Source: Bacteroidales bacterium (GTDB lineage: Bacteria > Bacteroidota > Bacteroidia > Bacteroidales > UBA7960). From it: a DNA stretch of 18,053 nt. The translations under genes were made by a program, and so were the position numbers. The stretch covers positions 1 to 18,053 of the forward strand of contig SKYG01000062.1 in assembly GCA_007128045.1 (NCBI GenBank), given 5' to 3'. A model generated the notes under the pieces. That model was not told the origin of the DNA. It did no database searches and saw only the letters and a list, made by a program, of their open reading frames with translations. Below are positions 15,878 to 18,053 of this stretch, in pieces. Within the stretch, counting starts at the first letter, position 1. Each line of letters starts with the position of its first letter.

Positions 15878-16996
15878 ATGAGAAAGGCAACATATCCACC
15901 TGAAAATATCTTTTACCAGTTCCTAACTGAAGGATCTCAGCAAAGTATCGTTGCTACCGGTTCCGGGCATATTCATGATACATGGTGGATCCGGAATGCG
16001 GATAGCAACAATCCCGATTATATCCTTCAACGTATCAACTCAAAAGTATTTCCTGATGTGAACTTGTTGATGTCAAATATCATCACCGTCACAAAACATC
16101 TTAAGGACAAGAGGCTTGACAGCGATCCAATGGAGCATCTCGAGGTAATCTCCACAAAAGAAAATGCCTCCTACTTCACCGACGCTGAGGGTGAGTATTG
16201 GCGCATGTTCCGAAAAATTGATCCAGGGTTTAGTTATGATATTGTACCTGATCCCGATGTTGCATATCAGGCAGGACAGGCCTTTGGCCGTTTCATCAGT
16301 GACCTTGCTGACCTGCCGCATACAATGATCCAGCCTGTTATCCCCGGATTTCATTCTGTGACCATGCGTTACCAGCGGTTCAGGCAGGCAGTGGAATCAG
16401 ACCCCTGTAAAAGACGGCAGCAGGTGACGGCAGAAGTTGACATGGCTGATGAATACCTAAACAGGATGCTAACCATCCCCGAATTGGAGAGAACGGGCAA
16501 GTTGCCCATACGCATCACGCATAACGACACGAAGTTAAATAACGTTTTGTTTGACCACCATACCCGGGCGGTTTGCGTAATAGACCTTGATACAGTCATG
16601 CCGGGCCTATCCGTGTATGATTTTGGCGATTCCATCCGAACGGCTGCGAATACATCCCACGAAGATGAAACTGATCTGACCAGAACCAATTTTGACACTG
16701 TCATTTTCAGGTCATATGCCGATGGATTTCTCCAGAGCCTGGGCCATCTGTTAACGCCTGAAGAGACGCATGTGCTTCCATTGGCAGCGCAGACCATTAC
16801 CTACATCATGGGCATACGGTTTTTGACTGACTACCTGGAGGGAGACCATTACTTTGCCACCCATCGTCCGGGTCATAACCTCAGCCGGTGCAGGACACAA
16901 TTCACGCTTCTCAAGAAAATGATACAACAACACACATTTTGCACGGATACCATCGGAGAATTATTAGAAAAACATCAATTAAGTCAGAAATCATAA
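15878..16996 (+). CDS. nahK: N-acetylhexosamine 1-kinase
   Basis: This is a member of the aminoglycoside-phosphotransferase fold that phosphorylates N-acetylglucosamine or N-acetylgalactosamine at C1 with ATP. The match is to Bifidobacterium NahK, recalled rather than searched: YILQRIN near 48-54, ITHNDTKLNN (213-222) with catalytic D217, IDLDTVMPG (235-243) with the Mg2+-binding Asp, YDFGDSIR (247-254), and DYLEGDHYFAT all follow the same order as in NahK. At 372 residues it is close to the 359 of the bifidobacterial enzyme. The start at 15878 begins MRKATYPPEN; a nearby ATG ten bases upstream is in another frame. The product would be GlcNAc-1-P or GalNAc-1-P, whereas the NagB domain encoded three genes earlier expects a 6-phosphate. 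It ends just before a fragment of another gene (17001-17132). It is not an antibiotic-resistance gene. Confidence 0.88.
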   Translation: MRKATYPPENIFYQFLTEGSQQSIVATGSGHIHDTWWIRNADSNNPDYILQRINSKVFPDVNLLMSNIITVTKHLKDKRLDSDPMEHLEVISTKENASYFTDAEGEYWRMFRKIDPGFSYDIVPDPDVAYQAGQAFGRFISDLADLPHTMIQPVIPGFHSVTMRYQRFRQAVESDPCKRRQQVTAEVDMADEYLNRMLTIPELERTGKLPIRITHNDTKLNNVLFDHHTRAVCVIDLDTVMPGLSVYDFGDSIRTAANTSHEDETDLTRTNFDTVIFRSYADGFLQSLGHLLTPEETHVLPLAAQTITYIMGIRFLTDYLEGDHYFATHRPGHNLSRCRTQFTLLKKMIQQHTFCTDTIGELLEKHQLSQKS

Positions 16997-17000
16997 AATA

Positions 17001-17132
17001 CCGCTTGACCAGGATGTGTATGACGCTGCTGAATGGTCGGCCATCATTGAACCCTCCAAGGTATCCGCGACAAACCTGGGTATGCCTGTAAAAATCCCCG
17101 ATTTCACCAGGGGCGACTGGAACATACTGTAA
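17001..17132 (+). pseudogene. C-terminal remnant of a Gfo/Idh/MocA-family oxidoreductase
   Basis: A 43-codon frame ending in TAA translates to PLDQDVYDAAEW, SAIIEPSKVSATNLG, MPVKIPDFTRGDWNIL. This is the typical C-terminal tail of Gfo/Idh/MocA oxidoreductases (pattern VYDAAxWS...S...PVxIPDFTRGxW). No start codon or Rossmann domain precedes it: the frame runs back into the nahK coding sequence, out of register, four bases after the nahK stop. The remainder of the gene (about 350-400 codons by family size) has been deleted. Frame preservation across all 43 codons suggests the loss is recent. Genes of this family often accompany SSS symporters and sugar isomerases in Bacteroidota, so the intact ancestor probably belonged to this operon. 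Confidence 0.7.
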
Positions 17133-17198
17133 CCTGTATCCTACCATAGAGCGGATTAAAAGGCTGTCTTCTTGCTGCCACCAACGAGAACTTCAGGT

Positions 17199-17206
17199 TA
17201 TATTTG
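17199..17206 (+). promoter_or_regulatory. Candidate promoter core before the TIM-barrel gene
   Basis: TATATTTG is an exact TAnnTTTG core. If used, transcription would begin near 17213 and give a leader of about 185 nt that contains the whole 8-bp repeat array. No good TTTG box is seen at 19-21 nt upstream. Confidence 0.4.
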
Positions 17207-17238
17207 CAAATATTATTACCTTTATTGCCTGAATTTAA

Positions 17239-17341
17239 CCCGGCAACCCGGTAACAGGCGACCCGGCAACCTGGTAGCCTGGTAGCCTGGTAACCTGGTA
17301 ACCTGGTAGCCTGGTAACCTGGTAACCTGGTAACAGGCGAC
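17239..17341. repeat. About 13-copy tandem array of 8-bp CCTGGTAA-like units
   Basis: The central part (17270-17333) is eight uninterrupted copies, five ending TAA and three ending TAG. It is preceded by degenerate CCCGGCAA, CCCGGTAA and CCCGGCAA copies with a 7-bp CAGGCGA insert, and followed by CAGGCGACC. The phrase GTAACAGGCGACC therefore occurs at both edges of the array. No reading frame is maintained, and no protein is encoded. This is the longest array in the window. Confidence 0.9.
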
Positions 17342-17354
17342 CACAAGGGTCGCC
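17336..17354. repeat. Palindromic element GGCGACC-N5-GGTCGCC
   Basis: A perfect 7-bp GC-rich inverted repeat with a 5-nt loop directly abuts the tandem array and is followed by CCCTAC. The core is reminiscent of dispersed GTAGGGGCGACC-type palindromes that I recall from many environmental genomes. It could form a stable hairpin in the leader of the next gene, but lacks a T tract and so is a poor terminator. Confidence 0.6.
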
Positions 17355-17396
17355 CCTACATAAACCCACAACTCTTAACTCACAACTCGTAACAAC

Positions 17397-18053
17397 ATGG
17401 AACGCAGAGATTTTATCAGAAAAACCACCTTGGGTGGATTAGCCATGGCAGGTGTTTCTGCCGCGGTAACAGCAACAACTGCTGACGCCTCATCATTGGA
17501 ATCAAACAAGGAACTAAACCTATCGAACAAGGCACAGTTTAACCTTAAATACGCACCAAACTTTGGCACCTTCAGGGAGCATGCTGGCAATGATCCAATC
17601 GATCAGATCAGGTTCATGCACGATCAGGGATTCAGGGCCATCTTTGACAATGGCCTGATGAACAAGGAACCAGCCATGCAGGAAAAAATTGCCAATGAGC
17701 TTGACCGTCTTGGGATGGACCTTGGCCCATTCGTACTATATGCCGACTTTAGCGTCAAGTCGATGGTTACCAAAGACCCCGAGATGATGGAGATGCTCAA
17801 GGAAAGAATGAAGATGGGGCTGGAGGTTCAGAAACGAACCAACATCAAAACAGCGCTTGTTGTGCCAGGTCGTTACGACGAAAGATTACATTGGGATTAC
17901 CAGACCGCCAACGTCATCGACTCAATGAGAACGTGCTGCGACATTGTCGGGCCATCCGGACTGGTACTAGTGATGGAGCCACTGAATGGGCTGATAAACC
18001 ATCCCGGATTGTTCCTTACCACCATTCCACAGGCATATATGATCTGCAAGGCT
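17397..18053 (+). CDS. Tat-exported hydroxypyruvate isomerase-like TIM-barrel protein (partial)
   Basis: The first 219 codons of a sugar-phosphate isomerase/epimerase-type TIM barrel (AP-endonuclease-2 fold) related to hydroxypyruvate isomerase; the gene continues beyond the window. The N-terminus MERRDFIRKTTLGGLAMAGVSAA is a twin-arginine signal (RRDFIRK at 3-9, then a hydrophobic stretch ending near AVTATTADA), so the folded enzyme is exported. The barrel starts around residue 48 (FNLKYAPNFGTF), and VMEPLNG near 194-200 carries the Glu that binds the divalent metal in this family; the second metal ligands would lie beyond the edge. The start is the ATG at 17397, which gives the Tat signal directly. 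The gene lies in the amino-sugar operon but is separated from nahK by a remnant gene and a repeat array. Its substrate is unknown. Confidence 0.85.
   Translation, partial: MERRDFIRKTTLGGLAMAGVSAAVTATTADASSLESNKELNLSNKAQFNLKYAPNFGTFREHAGNDPIDQIRFMHDQGFRAIFDNGLMNKEPAMQEKIANELDRLGMDLGPFVLYADFSVKSMVTKDPEMMEMLKERMKMGLEVQKRTNIKTALVVPGRYDERLHWDYQTANVIDSMRTCCDIVGPSGLVLVMEPLNGLINHPGLFLTTIPQAYMICKA

Noticed and set aside
15878..16996. Aminoglycoside-resistance phosphotransferase
   Set aside because: Only the fold is shared; the motif order and wording match NahK and the context is sugar metabolism.
17239..17341. CRISPR array or coding repeat protein
   Set aside because: 8-bp head-to-tail units without spacers are not CRISPR, and no frame is maintained over the array.

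Overview
The window looks like a chromosomal stretch of a member of the Bacteroidota, most likely a Bacteroidales-type anaerobe. This rests on several exact or near-exact copies of the Bacteroidota promoter core (TAnnTTTG, sometimes with a TTTG-like box about 20 nt upstream), the weakness of Shine-Dalgarno sequences, a NagB/PIG-L fusion protein of the kind found in that phylum, and the overall protein character. I see no rRNA, tRNA, CRISPR array, insertion sequence or phage gene.

Layout. (1) 108-1947, plus strand: the end of a surface-polysaccharide region, with dTDP-glucose 4,6-dehydratase (rfbB) and a CpsB/YwqE-type PHP-fold tyrosine phosphatase. (2) 1940-7927, minus strand: a housekeeping block read in the order lysC, lysA (aspartate-to-diaminopimelate/lysine pathway), a PTPS/QueD-family pterin synthase, folE, fabD, and a Na+/Ca2+-exchanger-family membrane protein. 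Its last gene overlaps the phosphatase gene tail to tail by 8 bp. (3) 8047-8700, plus: a small protein with a C-terminal aspartokinase-like ACT module, divergent from lysC. (4) 8782-9651, minus: an exported metallo-beta-lactamase-fold hydrolase. (5) 9854-10144, minus: an AraC-family regulator that has lost its middle, next to a 21-bp-spaced direct repeat shaped like an AraC operator. (6) 10378-18053, plus: an amino-sugar operon made of a NagB/PIG-L fusion, a ROK regulator, a sodium:solute symporter, an N-acetylhexosamine 1-kinase (nahK), a 43-codon remnant of a Gfo/Idh/MocA oxidoreductase, and a Tat-exported hydroxypyruvate-isomerase-like TIM-barrel protein cut by the window edge.

Working together: the last operon appears to import a hexosamine or N-acetylhexosamine by sodium symport, phosphorylate it at C1 (NahK) and process amino-sugar phosphates (NagB/PIG-L), under ROK control. 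A C1 kinase beside a deaminase family that normally needs a 6-phosphate leaves a gap in the pathway, which makes this the most interesting metabolic question here.

Two patterns are not explained by the genes. First, at least seven intergenic places carry short tandem arrays of 7- or 8-bp units. Each has its own unit, but they share a GGT/GTC...AA flavour, and four of them end only 12-18 nt before a start codon. Second, two neighbouring genes (the AraC regulator and the Gfo/Idh oxidoreductase) survive only as pieces, so the amino-sugar locus has been shedding parts.
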